Shown here one piece after another: positions 39,019-49,997 of a stretch of DNA of 64,000 bases. Within the stretch, counting starts at the first letter, position 1; each line of letters starts with the position of its first letter. Source of the stretch: CAXBBB01 sp963815505 (lineage in GTDB: Bacteria; Bacteroidota; Rhodothermia; Rhodothermales; BA12); contig CAWFGU010000024.1 in NCBI GenBank assembly GCA_963815505.1, forward strand, positions 208,010 to 272,009, in the 5' to 3' direction. The notes under the pieces were generated by a model. That model was given only the letters and a program-made list of their open reading frames with translations. It was not told where the DNA came from and did not search any database. Both the position numbers and the translations under genes were made by a program.

Positions 39019-41311
39019 GTGAATCTGCTCACCGATGTAGCCGGTCCGATAGCGAGGTCGCTGCTCGCAGCCAGACGATCGATCGATGGCGGTACACTCC
39101 ATGTGGCTCCGCGTCTGGCAGACGAGTACTTCGGCATCGTCATGCGTCGTTTCGATGCGGAACCACTCGGCAAAATTCAGGCTGCGGAGGCCCGAAGTGC
39201 TCGGCAGATCAACGGCGGGCTGTATGCCCAACGTCGGCGGCTCCGTACGCGCGTTCAGTCCGCGAGCATACGTTCCGCAGCGAACCCGCCTACGGGCTGA
39301 CGTGGACCGTCACTGACCGGCACCGTAACGGCCCACGAGTGGCCGGCGACGACGGACGGCGCGACGTGGAGTGCGAAGGCGTTCGGTTCTGGCTGTGAGC
39401 CTTCGGCTAACACCGTCCAAGTCGATAGGATACTCTTTCGGGTCTAGACTGCATCTTTGGAGGACGGACAGCGTACGCTGTACGCGCTCGATCTGTAGGG
39501 CGTTGGAGCGTCTCGCGAAGCCGGGCGTCACGCGCGGATCGCTGCTTCGCTCGACCGACGAAGGCGCTTCGTCGACGGCGCCGCAACGGTCCTCGCGACG
39601 AGACCTGCGCACCCACATCGCTTGGATCCGAACGTCGGGAGACGTGCGCTCGCTCATGTACAGCGTGTACGACGGGACGGACGTGGAGACCGTACAGATT
39701 CTGGTTCCGCAGGCTCGGGCCGGTGAAGTCAAGACGGCACCGAGTATCGCGCTGGACGATCAGGATCGGCATCACATCGCGGATTTCGTCAAGCGCGATC
39801 CGGACGAAGGTACCCGGTCGGGAAATTTGCCGTCATGTACGCGGGCGACCCTAACGGCGATGGCGCGTTCGAAACTTCGCAGGTATCGACCAACCCCGAC
39901 GATCCAACCAGCAACGACGAGTCGACTACGCCGCCTACGTCAACGGTCGGCCTCAGGTGACGATTGAGGCGGGAGCCGTGACGGTCGTACACATCGCTTG
40001 CTACTCAGCTCAATTCCTCGACGACACGTGATTTTCGCCACCCGGCAAGGGGAGGGTTGGAGCGCGATCAAGCCCTGACCGCGACACGCAGGTTGGCACT
40101 GAGCCTTCCGCAAGTGAAGGGCTAGGCATTCCTCAGCGCATGCCAAGCGAGCGAGTCGTCAGCTGGATCGATATCAGCGACTACGAACCCTACTACTCGT
40201 TTGCCTCCAGCGGATGGCGTGGCACGGTTGTCTCCGGCTTTGCTGCCGGAACGAGAGACAACAGCCATGTCCAGATCGAAACGAGAAGCGACGGCAGTGC
40301 TTACCTCTTTTGGTTCAACGACGAGAACGGTCAGTTCTGCCGCACATCCATTCCTTCCGGTTCGCCCGTTTGCACGAAAATTCAGGAGCCGCAGGGTGGT
40401 CAACTCTTTCCCTCCACCATCGACGCGTCGCGTGACCGCTTCGTATCCTTCTATAACATAGACGGAAGCTCGGGACGCTTGCTCGTTTCAGATCCCGACA
40501 CCACCTACGAAGTTGCCCTGAACAGCATCGGTGTCGTGTATGGCAAGCGGGTGTCAACGCCCCGACAGTCACGTCTCGCTCGTCACGGCGAGCCGACCGG
40601 GGAAGTTTCGTCGACTTCGGGCGGAACGTCCACTTCACGGTCTGGCTCGCAAGTCTCTCGGGCGAATCGGTCTGAACCGTGCGCATCCCAATCCTGCATC
40701 GCGGCATCGAACATCTCCTACTCGGTGGGACGTGCACAGCAGGTGCACGTCGCAGTCTCGATATGACGGGACGCCGATGGCGGGGATCGTCGTCACCACT
40801 CGCCCGGCTGCACGCGTGGCTTTCGGCTCGAAGGGCTTGCCGCCGGACTCTACCTCGTCCGCGTCTCGGCGAGACCGAATCCCGTCTCGACGTCCCGCCT
40901 CAGTAACTGCCGCGGCCTACGGCTCCTGCAGCGCGTCTCCGCGGCGCGACGCGCGACGATCTTGCCTGGCGATGTTACGGATGACCGTTCGTCTGGGTCT
41001 TTCGCGTAGATCTTGCTCACCTCGTCCAGCGGATCGGCTTCGATTGCCCTCGCCGCAGCGCGACCTCCGCGTCTGGCCCTCGCCCACGCGGCGACGTACG
41101 CATCGGCTTCGCCTTGGGCCGCAGCGCGTCCGCCCGCATCGTCGCCTACGACCTGCTCGGACGCGAAGTAGCTCACATCGCCGACCGCGCGTTCGGCGCA
41201 GGCGAGCAGACCGTCCCGTGGTCGAGTGGCTCGCTGCCCGCAGGCGTTTACCTCATCCGCCTGACGACGGACGATGGGCAGAGCCGCACGCAGCGGGTCG
41301 TCCGGCTGTAA
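39019..41311 (+). pseudogene. Secreted T9SS protein(s), broken into many frame-shifted pieces, with two sorting tails
   Basis: Plus-strand coding text in changing frames. Pieces include ATTDGATWSAKAFGSGCEPS ending at a stop near 39447, HIAWIRTSGDVRSLMYSVYD with SIALDDQDRHHIA (39630-39780), YPVGKFAVMYAGDPNGDGAF (39810), VDYAAYVNGRPQVTIEAGAV (39930), then 40140-40530 intact: SWIDISDYEPYYSFASSGWR, ENGQFCRTSIPSG, FVSFYNIDGSSGRLLV. A first T9SS tail is scrambled at 40660-40900 (YSVGRAQQVHVAV, TGRR, LYLVRVS across frames). A second, clean tail is at about 41060-41311: IVAYDLLGREVAHI, SLPAGVYLIRLTTDDG, TQRVVRL. So either two genes have been joined by a deletion or the region is badly sequenced. No start found. 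Confidence 0.5.
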
Positions 41312-41329
41312 CCCTCACGCTCACAAACG

Positions 41330-41364
41330 AACAGCCCCCGGCTCTTGCGAAGTCGGGGGCTGTT
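41330..41364. terminator. Bidirectional terminator
   Basis: An 11-bp stem AACAGCCCCCG / CGGGGGCTGTT (41330-41340, 41354-41364) between a plus-strand gene end and the typA stop on the minus strand, with T-rich flank. Confidence 0.88.
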
Positions 41365-41377
41365 TCGGTTACTACGC

Positions 41378-43200
<1,823 letters not shown>

Positions 43201-43344
43201 TGGAGGCGTATCAGGTGCGGAAAAAGCAGTTCACGCGCACCACCAGGGCAGGCTGCTGTTCCGCGCTGATGCGGCCCGGGCGCCGCCTTCGCCGAAGATT
43301 GGCGCCTCCTCCGCAGCGACTCCGCTCGAGCGCCTGGTAATCGC

Positions 43345-44120
43345 CTATTCAGCCGCCGACCGCTCCACGCGCACCGCGCCCAGCGTAACGTCCGACAGAT
43401 AGCGCAGGCGCCCGGTTCGCCACAACTCGGGCAAACGCTCCAGTTCGTTAGGAGTCATCGTCTGATCCGTCGGGGCGAAGTTGCGGTAGTTTTGGACGCG
43501 CACGCCGCCCACATCGCGCGCTCCGAACGCTTCGCGAAACCGGATGCCGCCGCCGTTGACGTGGAACGCGTAGGCGAGGTAGTCGATGGTGTGCCGCTCG
43601 TCGTGGATCCAGTAGACGAATCGGTCTTGCCAGTCGCGCCCGCCGCCCTCGCGCCCGAACGTCACGTCGAGCACTTGATACTGTTCGTCGCCGATCGTCG
43701 CCTCGCCCAGATGACGCGGCTGGACGGCAGCGTCGGAAAGCGGGCGGGGCAGCAGGGCAAAGTAGAGGACCGAGTTGAGCGATTCCTCGGCAGCGAGCGA
43801 TGCCGGAGGGAGGTAGCGAGTCGGTATGCGCGTCGCGCGAGCGCCGAAATCCGCCAGCGTCGAGCATGTCGAAGAACGGTCCCCTCGCGTCCTGGCCGTA
43901 GCGGGCGTACAGCTGCCCATCACCGCCGAACTGAGCGCTGTAGTCGGTCCCTCTGAAAGAGAACGACAGGCGGGCACCATTCGAGGCTGTCCGACGCGTG
44001 CGCGGCCTGCGCCTGGGCGATCAGCGTGCGGGCGCGGTCGGCGTTGGTGGCGATCGGGGCGTCGGACGCGTCTCCGCACGCAGCCAGAGTCAGCAGGACG
44101 AGCGGCAGCAGGCGGAGCAT
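43345..44120 (-). CDS. DUF6503-like lipoprotein (two frameshifts)
   Basis: ATG 44120 gives a lipoprotein signal (MLRLLPLVLLTLAACGDAS, lipobox LAAC). The mature protein starts with ADRARTLIAQAQAAHASDSL, then after one extra T near 43967 continues LSFSFRGTDYSAQFGGD, RGPFFDMLDAGGFRR, and after an extra C near 43826 continues LPPASLAAEESLNSVLYFAL, VTFGREGGGRDWQDRFVYW, IDYLAYAFHVNGGGIRFRE and GGVRVQNYRNF. About 257 residues. The pattern is that of Bacteroidota DUF6503 lipoproteins with a LolA-like or mono-sheet fold; no function known. Repaired length agrees with the family. Confidence 0.8.
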
Positions 44121-44184
44121 CGGCGCGAGAAGGAAGCGAAGCCGCAAGATCGGACCTCGTCTCGGTCTTCGCCTCTCGATCGGT

Positions 44185-45063
44185 TTAGAAGTAGAGCGAG
44201 ACGCCGAAACGGGCGCTGGGAGCGGAAAGCGTCCACGAAGATGTGCTGCCGTCGTCCGAGCGCTCCTCGGTACTGATGTCTGTTTGCGTCCGCGTTATGC
44301 CCGAATCTCTAACGTCGGTTCGCTCGGCGTCCGTTTGGAATACCCTGTCGAACCTCGTCCTGCCATACCCCGCACTCATGGTGTACTCGGCAGTCAGACT
44401 GATGTGAGACGCGACGAACCACTCCGCGCCGACTGATCCCAAAACCCCCGCGTTCCAACCAAACTGATCGTTCGCGTCCGTCCTCGTGGACGTTTCGGTT
44501 CTCGTGAATGTCTCGTTCTGCGAAACGGACTCGGACTCCGTGAATGTGACAAGTACGGTTGAGAGGTCCGTAAGGCCGACCGTCGGCCCTCCAGCCAGAA
44601 AGAACGTGATTGGGCGACCCGTCGGGAAGTGACGTAGATACTCGATCGACAGCGAGGTGGTGCCGCCTGAAGATTCGTTGCGCAAGTCGTTCGTCTGGCT
44701 GCTCGTGGACTGCGAACGCGCCGAGTCATCGGCATCTATCTGCGTTGTGGAGTTGCTCATCTCCGTTTGGTCGCCACGGTCCGAGTCTGAGGTATACGCG
44801 CTGAATCCGACGCTACCGCGCACCGCGGAGTGGGACGAGAGCTGGTAGCGTGCCGATGCGCGAGCACCGGAAAAACTGGTCAGCAGGTCGCGTCCGAAGA
44901 AGTCGCCCTCGAGTCCGAACAGCAGCGCCCACGTTTTGTCTTCGTACGGATTTGCGGGCGTCGTCTGCGCCGATGCCGAAGCCGTCAGGGTGAGCAGGAC
45001 GGCGGCGATCAGCAGGCGAAACACGGCAGCGGCAGTTGGTGAGTATGCCGAAAAGAACGGCAC
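44185..45063 (-). CDS. Outer-membrane beta-barrel protein, unknown function
   Basis: 292 residues. Signal peptide (VFRLLIAAVLLTLTASASAQ); a GTG at 45024 at its head is an alternative start to the ATG at 45063. The mature part alternates short beta-strands with polar turns (TWALLFGLEGDFFGRD, ARASARYQLSSHSAVRGSVG, SLSIEYLRHFPTGRPITFFL, ISLTAEYTMSAGYGR) and ends in a terminal aromatic strand (SARFGVSLYF), the mark of outer-membrane barrels. Long Ser/Thr/Asp-rich segments lie between strands, probably surface loops. No family recognised. Confidence 0.75.
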   Translation of the reverse strand: MPFFSAYSPTAAAVFRLLIAAVLLTLTASASAQTTPANPYEDKTWALLFGLEGDFFGRDLLTSFSGARASARYQLSSHSAVRGSVGFSAYTSDSDRGDQTEMSNSTTQIDADDSARSQSTSSQTNDLRNESSGGTTSLSIEYLRHFPTGRPITFFLAGGPTVGLTDLSTVLVTFTESESVSQNETFTRTETSTRTDANDQFGWNAGVLGSVGAEWFVASHISLTAEYTMSAGYGRTRFDRVFQTDAERTDVRDSGITRTQTDISTEERSDDGSTSSWTLSAPSARFGVSLYF

Positions 45064-45160
45064 TCCGGTCTTTCATCGTGCCCAATCCAGAATCGCGCTG
45101 GGCGCACGCAGCGGCTACCTCGTTGGCAAACAAGGCGTTAGCCGAAGCGAAAAAAACTGA

Positions 45161-46516
45161 CTACTCCGCCCGCAGCCGCGCCGTCTGGGCGTCGAGGTCG
45201 AGGCCGAGCACGTCGGCCATCGCGCGTCCGAACGCGGCGTTCTCATAGTGGCCAGCAAACCGGTGGGCCGACGGGCCGAACGCGTACACGTTGACATCGA
45301 CGGCGGTGTGGCCGCCGCTCGTCCAGCCGATACCTGCGCGGTCGCTGATGAGGTGCATCATGGCCGTTCGCAGCGTGCGCGGGTTGTCCGAAGCGACTGC
45401 GACGTTCAGTTTGCCGATCTCGTCCGCTGTCAGGCTGTCGATTCCGGCGTGCTCGGCCAGGATCGCGGCAGGGGCCATGCCCTCAGTCAGCATAATCGCC
45501 ATCGCGTCGACCGAGGCGGTGACGGGGACGAGGACCTCGGGGTGCCACGCGTAAACGCCGTCGCGCCCAACCGACAGGCCGCCGGTTTCGTGGTCGGCCG
45601 TCGAGAGCACGAGCGTGTTACCGTCTGCCTTGGCGAAGCGGATGGCCTCCTCGAACGCCGTCTCAAACGCGAGGATGTCGTGGACATGACCGGCCGGATC
45701 GTTCTCGTGCCCGGCGTGGTCGATGCGGCTGGCCTCGACCATCAGGAAGAAGCCGTTGGGGTTGTCACCCGCGAGGAGTCGGAGCGCGGCGGCCGTCATC
45801 TCGGCGAGCGAGGGTTCGCTGATGGGGCGGTCGATCTCATAGTTGAGTTGGTCCATCGCGAGCAGCGCGGCCATGGGCGTCGTCGTGTGGGCGGCCAGTT
45901 CGGCGCGCGAGGTGACGAGGGTGTAGCCCGCCGCGCGCATCTCGGCGATCAGGTCGCGATCATCGGTCCGCCGGCTGCCTTCTACCGTCGCAGCTTCGTA
46001 GTGGCGCCGCCCACCGCCCATGAGCACGTCGATGCCCTGAGCGAATTGCTGGTCGGCGATCTCGTTCTCCATCGCCCGGTTGGGTACGTGGGCCGAGAAG
46101 GCGGCGGGCGTGGCGTGGGTGATGCGGGTCGTGGCGACGAGCCCGGTCTTCATGCCGCGCGCGTGAGCGGCTTCGAGGATGGTGCCCAGCGGGCGCCGCA
46201 GCGTATCGACGCCGACGGCGCCGTTGTACGTCCGGTGTCCCGTCGAGTAAGCCGTAGCGCTCGACGCCGAGTCCGTAATGCGGCTGTTGGTCGCCGCTGT
46301 GGCGATACTGCCGACGAAGTAGTCATCGGTAAACAGCGACGCTCGGCCCTCGGTGTGGAGGACGTAGTCGCGCGCCATCGTCAGGCTGGCCGGTCCCATA
46401 CCGTCGGTGATGATCAGGACGACGTTGCGCGGCTGCGACGTGTCCGGCATCTGCTGGGCGTGCAGGGGCGCGGCGAGGGCGAGGAGAAGAAGGGGGAGCA
46501 GAACGCGCACGGGCAT
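45161..46516 (-). CDS. Alkaline phosphatase
   Basis: 451 residues from ATG 46516; signal peptide MPVRVLLPLLLLALAAPLHA. The family features are: metal-ligand strand NVVLIITDGMG, nucleophile Ser in TDSASSATAYSTG, the HATPAAFSAHVPNR block with zinc/magnesium ligands, EASRIDHAGHENDPAGHVHD (the D-x-x-x-H set) and STADHETGGLSVG, then SGGHTAVDVNVYAFGP with the last His. It fits the PhoA family and should act in the periplasm, releasing phosphate from monoesters. No pho-type operator was identified. Not linked to neighbours. Confidence 0.93.
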   Translation of the reverse strand: MPVRVLLPLLLLALAAPLHAQQMPDTSQPRNVVLIITDGMGPASLTMARDYVLHTEGRASLFTDDYFVGSIATAATNSRITDSASSATAYSTGHRTYNGAVGVDTLRRPLGTILEAAHARGMKTGLVATTRITHATPAAFSAHVPNRAMENEIADQQFAQGIDVLMGGGRRHYEAATVEGSRRTDDRDLIAEMRAAGYTLVTSRAELAAHTTTPMAALLAMDQLNYEIDRPISEPSLAEMTAAALRLLAGDNPNGFFLMVEASRIDHAGHENDPAGHVHDILAFETAFEEAIRFAKADGNTLVLSTADHETGGLSVGRDGVYAWHPEVLVPVTASVDAMAIMLTEGMAPAAILAEHAGIDSLTADEIGKLNVAVASDNPRTLRTAMMHLISDRAGIGWTSGGHTAVDVNVYAFGPSAHRFAGHYENAAFGRAMADVLGLDLDAQTARLRAE

Positions 46517-46695
46517 CGGACGAAAAAGAGAAAGGTGCAATCTAGGCCGGTGAACGACGCCCCGCACAGCGCGGGCATTGCCGTTTCGTCAACCCAAGGG
46601 GACAGTCCGACGAAGTTTTTGTGGCGGTCGAGGTTACGTGCGCCGAGCTCGCGGGTCTACCCCCACGTCTGCCCCGAACGCCAAACGCCCCTGTC

Positions 46696-47154
46696 ATGCG
46701 CCTCGTCCTTGCTCTCCTCGTCGTCCTGCTGTCTCTGTTCGCCCTATCCTCGGCATCGGCCCAGATGGCCCAGTCGACGTTCGGCGACGATCCGTTCACG
46801 TGGCAAGAGTACGGACGCGTCGCCACCTGCGACCTCGACATCCACCGCGACGTAGCCGGTGACGAGGACCGCCCGCACGTCGCCATACTGACCGAGCGCG
46901 CCGATAACGAGGGGCCGTCGGTCGTGGACGATCTGCGCTACCTCGCCGAGCAGATCGGCCGCACGCACGACCTCGACCCGGCTCAGGTGACGTGGATCGT
47001 GCGCTGGGGCGCCGGTGCCTACGAAGGCGCCGAGGGCGGAAAGGAAGTGGTGCTTCAGGCCCGGTTTCGCCGCACCAAGTCGGGCAATCTGTCGACGCCG
47101 TCGTGGAAAGTGCTGAGCCGCGACCAAGCCGACGATGTGCTGAGCGGGCGATGA
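46696..47154 (+). CDS. Small secreted protein, unknown function
   Basis: 152 residues from ATG 46696 with signal peptide MRLVLALLVVLLSLFALSSASA. The mature part has TFGDDPFTWQEYGRVATCDL, RPHVAILTERADNEGPSVVD, DDLRYLAEQIGRTHDLDPAQ and VTWIVRWGAGAYEGAEGGKE. It reads like a small alpha/beta domain with a single cysteine. No family recognised. It lies between divergent alkaline phosphatase and rpoD, with its own terminator. Confidence 0.7.
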   Translation: MRLVLALLVVLLSLFALSSASAQMAQSTFGDDPFTWQEYGRVATCDLDIHRDVAGDEDRPHVAILTERADNEGPSVVDDLRYLAEQIGRTHDLDPAQVTWIVRWGAGAYEGAEGGKEVVLQARFRRTKSGNLSTPSWKVLSRDQADDVLSGR

Positions 47155-47182
47155 GAATCCGCTGGACGTGAACCGTGCTGTA

Positions 47183-47223
47183 GGCTCTTCCAAACCGCGT
47201 GGGCGAGGCGGAGGAGCCTTTTT
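47183..47223 (+). terminator. Rho-independent terminator
   Basis: Stem GGCTCTTCC / GGAGGAGCC (47183-47191, 47210-47218; one G-T-type mismatch) followed by five T. Confidence 0.8.
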
Positions 47224-47496
47224 CGTGTGGCCTTCGCGCCGTGCGAACCTTCGCCGAATCGTCGAGGAGGATGGTGCGCCGTGAAACCAAACCGGTATGC
47301 GGCGGCTTGACTGGCATCGTGCGCCGCGCTCGCGTAGAGCGCAAGCCTCTGATAATACGGTGGTTGGCCCCGTTTGCGCGTCCTGGCAAGTGGAACCGCC
47401 TCGTTACTCGACGCGTGGCACGACCACTTCTCCCCGCCGCACCGAAGCCCGCGCGCTGCTCCCCGCGCGCCGTCACACCAATATCTACCGTAGCGA

Positions 47497-48336
47497 ATGT
47501 ACGTCCCACGCCAGCAGCGCATGCTCGACCAGTATCTCCAAGAGATCGGTCAGATTCCGCTTCTCAAACCGGCCGAGGAGGTCGACCTTGCACAGCGTAT
47601 TAAGCAAGGCGATCAGGAAGCGCTCCACAAGCTGACACGCGCCAACCTGCGCTTCGTCGTCTCGGTCGCCAAGAAGTACCAGGGGCAGGGCTTGACCCTC
47701 GCCGACCTGATCAACGAAGGCAACTACGGCTTGATCAAGGCAGCCCAGCGGTTCGATGAGACGCGCGGCTTCAAGTTCATCTCATACGCTGTCTGGTGGA
47801 TTCGCCAGGCCATCCTGCAGGCCCTCGCCGAGCAGAGCCGCGTGGTGCGTCTGCCACTCAACCGGATCGGCACGATCAGCAAGATCCGCAAAATCGGAAG
47901 CAAGCTGTCGCAGCGCCACGAGCGCACCGCCACGATCCAGGAACTCGCCGACGAGCTCGAAATCGATGTAGAGAAGGTCCGCGAGGCGATGCAGCACACC
48001 GGTCGCCACCTGTCGATGGACGCGCCGTTCAACGACGACGACGACAACAGCCTGCTCGACGTGCTCCCCGACGGCGATGAAATCGCCCCGGACGAGGTGC
48101 TGCTCGGCGAATCGCTCAAGATCGACATCGAACGCGCGCTGGGTGGACTCCATGAGCGAGAGGCCGAGATTACACGCCTCTACTTCGGCATCGGCCGCGA
48201 GCATCCGCTCACGCTCGAAGAAATCGGCCAGCACTTCAACCTGACACGCGAGCGCGTGCGCCAGATCAAGGAGAAAGCGCTGCGCAAGCTGCGCCAGCGC
48301 CACCGCCGCGAAGAACTCCAGATGCACATCGGCTAA
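47497..48336 (+). CDS. rpoD: Primary RNA polymerase sigma factor (short Bacteroidota type)
   Basis: 279 residues from ATG 47497 (MYVPRQQRMLDQYLQEIG). Region 1.2 is followed by 2.1-2.4: NLRFVVSVAKKYQGQGL, NEGNYGLIKAAQRFDE, GFKFISYAVWWIRQAI. Region 3 has RVVRLPLNRIGTISKI and region 4 TLEEIGQHFNLTRERVRQIK with the -35/-33 recognition helix. It lacks the long N-terminal region 1.1 and the non-conserved insert of E. coli RpoD, as in the Bacteroidota housekeeping sigma that recognises TTTG / TAnnTTTG. A leader of about 270 bp upstream has no gene. Confidence 0.95.
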   Translation: MYVPRQQRMLDQYLQEIGQIPLLKPAEEVDLAQRIKQGDQEALHKLTRANLRFVVSVAKKYQGQGLTLADLINEGNYGLIKAAQRFDETRGFKFISYAVWWIRQAILQALAEQSRVVRLPLNRIGTISKIRKIGSKLSQRHERTATIQELADELEIDVEKVREAMQHTGRHLSMDAPFNDDDDNSLLDVLPDGDEIAPDEVLLGESLKIDIERALGGLHEREAEITRLYFGIGREHPLTLEEIGQHFNLTRERVRQIKEKALRKLRQRHRREELQMHIG

Positions 48337-48391
48337 GTCCTCGCCCTTGGCTCTGGTTGCCTTAGAGCACTCGCGAACTGCTTTCGAGCGT

Positions 48392-48425
48392 ACCGCCTCC
48401 TGGCTTTGGTCGGGAGGCGGTTTTT
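48392..48425 (+). terminator. Rho-independent terminator after rpoD
   Basis: Stem ACCGCCTCC / GGAGGCGGT with a T-run to 48425. Confidence 0.85.
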
Positions 48426-48487
48426 CCGTTTGTGATGGACGCGAGAGCGTAGTTTCGGTGGGCTGTGATTCCTCCCCATCGTTCCTC

Positions 48488-49453
48488 GTGACGCGCTCTA
48501 TCCTCCCACTACTCTGCGTGTGCGTGCTCTGCACCGCATGGTGGGGGTGCCGCTCGGAAGCAGATAGCGTGGATGCCTCGGTGCCCACCGAGAGGCCCAT
48601 CGATAGCATCGCCCCGCCGTCGCGGCTCGAAGTAGCGCGAGCGGCGCTCGATTCGATCAGTGCCGGGGCTATCAGCGACACGCTGCTCCTGGAGTCCATG
48701 CCGCGCATCCCGCGCGAGTGGAGCATGCAGCAGGCCGTTTTTGCTGACGGCGCTGCAGTGGGCACGCCGCTCGCCGAAGCCTACGACCGCCGATTGGAAC
48801 AGGTCGAAGAACGAGCGTGCTCGGGCGACCAAGCGATGGCGCGTGCGCTGCTGGTGTATGGAATGCTCGTCCAAGGCGCCGAAGCCGCCGCCTACTTCGA
48901 CCCCAACGGAGTCGACCGGCCCGGGATCGACCCCGATTGCGCCGATCCCGATGTGTTTTGCACGGCATACGAGCAACTCGTGGAAACCCATGGCGTCGAG
49001 GCGATGGAGCGGCTCGATCAGACGTGCGAGCGCACTAAGCTCGATGTGGCCCGGCGCGTGCTCGCTCAGTGGACGCGGGCCAGCCAGCCCCGCGGCATTG
49101 CCGCCGAGCGCGACCTGCTCGCCTCGCTTCCCGCCAACCTCGCCGAGTATGGACAGCAGCGCCGCGCGTTCGCTGCCAACCGGACTCTGCGGTACGCTTC
49201 CGACCTCCGCCTCGACTACCTCGCTGGCCGAGCGTGCGCAGGCGACCGCGCTATGGCGCGCACTTACCTGCGTTACGTCCTGCTCGCCCGCGCCCACGCC
49301 GTCCGGGGCCGCAGCGCGTCCGAGTCGATTCAGCTCGCCAGTTCCGGTTCTCAGTGCGCTCAGCCCCGCACGCTGTGCGGCGTGATGCCGACGCTGGTCG
49401 ACGAGTGGGGCGAAGACGCGATCCGTCTGTCGAGTGAGGTGTGCGAACTCTGA
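48488..49453 (+). CDS. Lipoprotein made of two tandem four-cysteine domains
   Basis: 321 residues from GTG 48488 (VTRSILPLLCVCVLCTAWWGC): a short signal peptide ending in a lipobox-like WWGC. After a ~60-residue linker come two copies of one module. Copy 1 has ERACSGDQAMARALL, ADPDVFCTAYEQLV and MERLDQTCE; copy 2 has GRACAGDRAMARTYL, AQPRTLCGVMPTLVDEWG and IRLSSEVCE. Cysteines at 111, 151, 158 and 180 of copy 1 match 250, 290, 297 and 319 of copy 2, with the same spacings (40, 7, 22); the copies are 139 residues apart. Two disulfides per module are likely. The all-helical look resembles repeat scaffolds, but no family is recognised. Envelope location expected. Confidence 0.8.
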   Translation: MTRSILPLLCVCVLCTAWWGCRSEADSVDASVPTERPIDSIAPPSRLEVARAALDSISAGAISDTLLLESMPRIPREWSMQQAVFADGAAVGTPLAEAYDRRLEQVEERACSGDQAMARALLVYGMLVQGAEAAAYFDPNGVDRPGIDPDCADPDVFCTAYEQLVETHGVEAMERLDQTCERTKLDVARRVLAQWTRASQPRGIAAERDLLASLPANLAEYGQQRRAFAANRTLRYASDLRLDYLAGRACAGDRAMARTYLRYVLLARAHAVRGRSASESIQLASSGSQCAQPRTLCGVMPTLVDEWGEDAIRLSSEVCEL

Positions 49454-49876
49454 CAGTATCGGCACCAAGCGCCTTGCGCGCAGATAGTGCGGCTGCTTTC
49501 TCCCTCGCGAGAAACGGAAGGACCCATCGAAGACGAGTGGGATGAGAGAAGTGGCACGTAGACCTCGCTCAGCCACCCAATGCCCCGATTCGGGAGTGGA
49601 GAGACATTCGGGAAGGCGCCGTTATATACAAGGATGCGCACGAGAACCTGCATCGAACGGCGAGGCAGACGCAAACGATCGCTCGCGCCGATACCTCGAG
49701 GCTGAAAGGTTGGCGGGCACCGAACGAAACGACATGGCGACAGCGAGAAACAGATGAATTGGGCTCCATGCGCTGGAAACGCCTGTTTCAAAACACGGCG
49801 AACCTTCGACAAGCGTCCGCTGCTATCCTATCTTGACGAGCTATCGCCCCGACGCGCTGCTGCTGACGGGCGATGA
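49454..49876. other. Intergenic region before tRNA-Gln
   Basis: 423 bp with no gene, repeat or clear hairpin recognised. A promoter for the tRNA and prs is expected here but could not be picked. Confidence 0.4.
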
Positions 49877-49948
49877 TGCCCGGTAGCTTAATGGCAGAGC
49901 ACCTCATTTTGGATGAGGGGGTTGGAGGTTCGAATCCTCCCCGGGCAG
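49877..49948 (+). tRNA. tRNA-Gln (anticodon TTG)
   Basis: 72-nt cloverleaf: acceptor TGCCCGG / CCGGGCA (U1-A72, as in tRNA-Gln), anticodon stem CCTCA / TGAGG with loop TTTTGGA and anticodon TTG at 49909-49911, T-arm GGAGGTTCGAATCCTCC and discriminator G. No encoded CCA. It lies 49 bp before prs. Confidence 0.93.
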
Positions 49949-49997
49949 CTGCCTTCCGAGCATCTCGTCGGCCTTTTTGCCTCTGCACCTCTCTCTG

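Noticed and set aside
47224..47496. Regulatory RNA or leader peptide before rpoD
   Set aside because: No stable hairpin with loop motif and no short ORF with a start and sensible composition could be defined.
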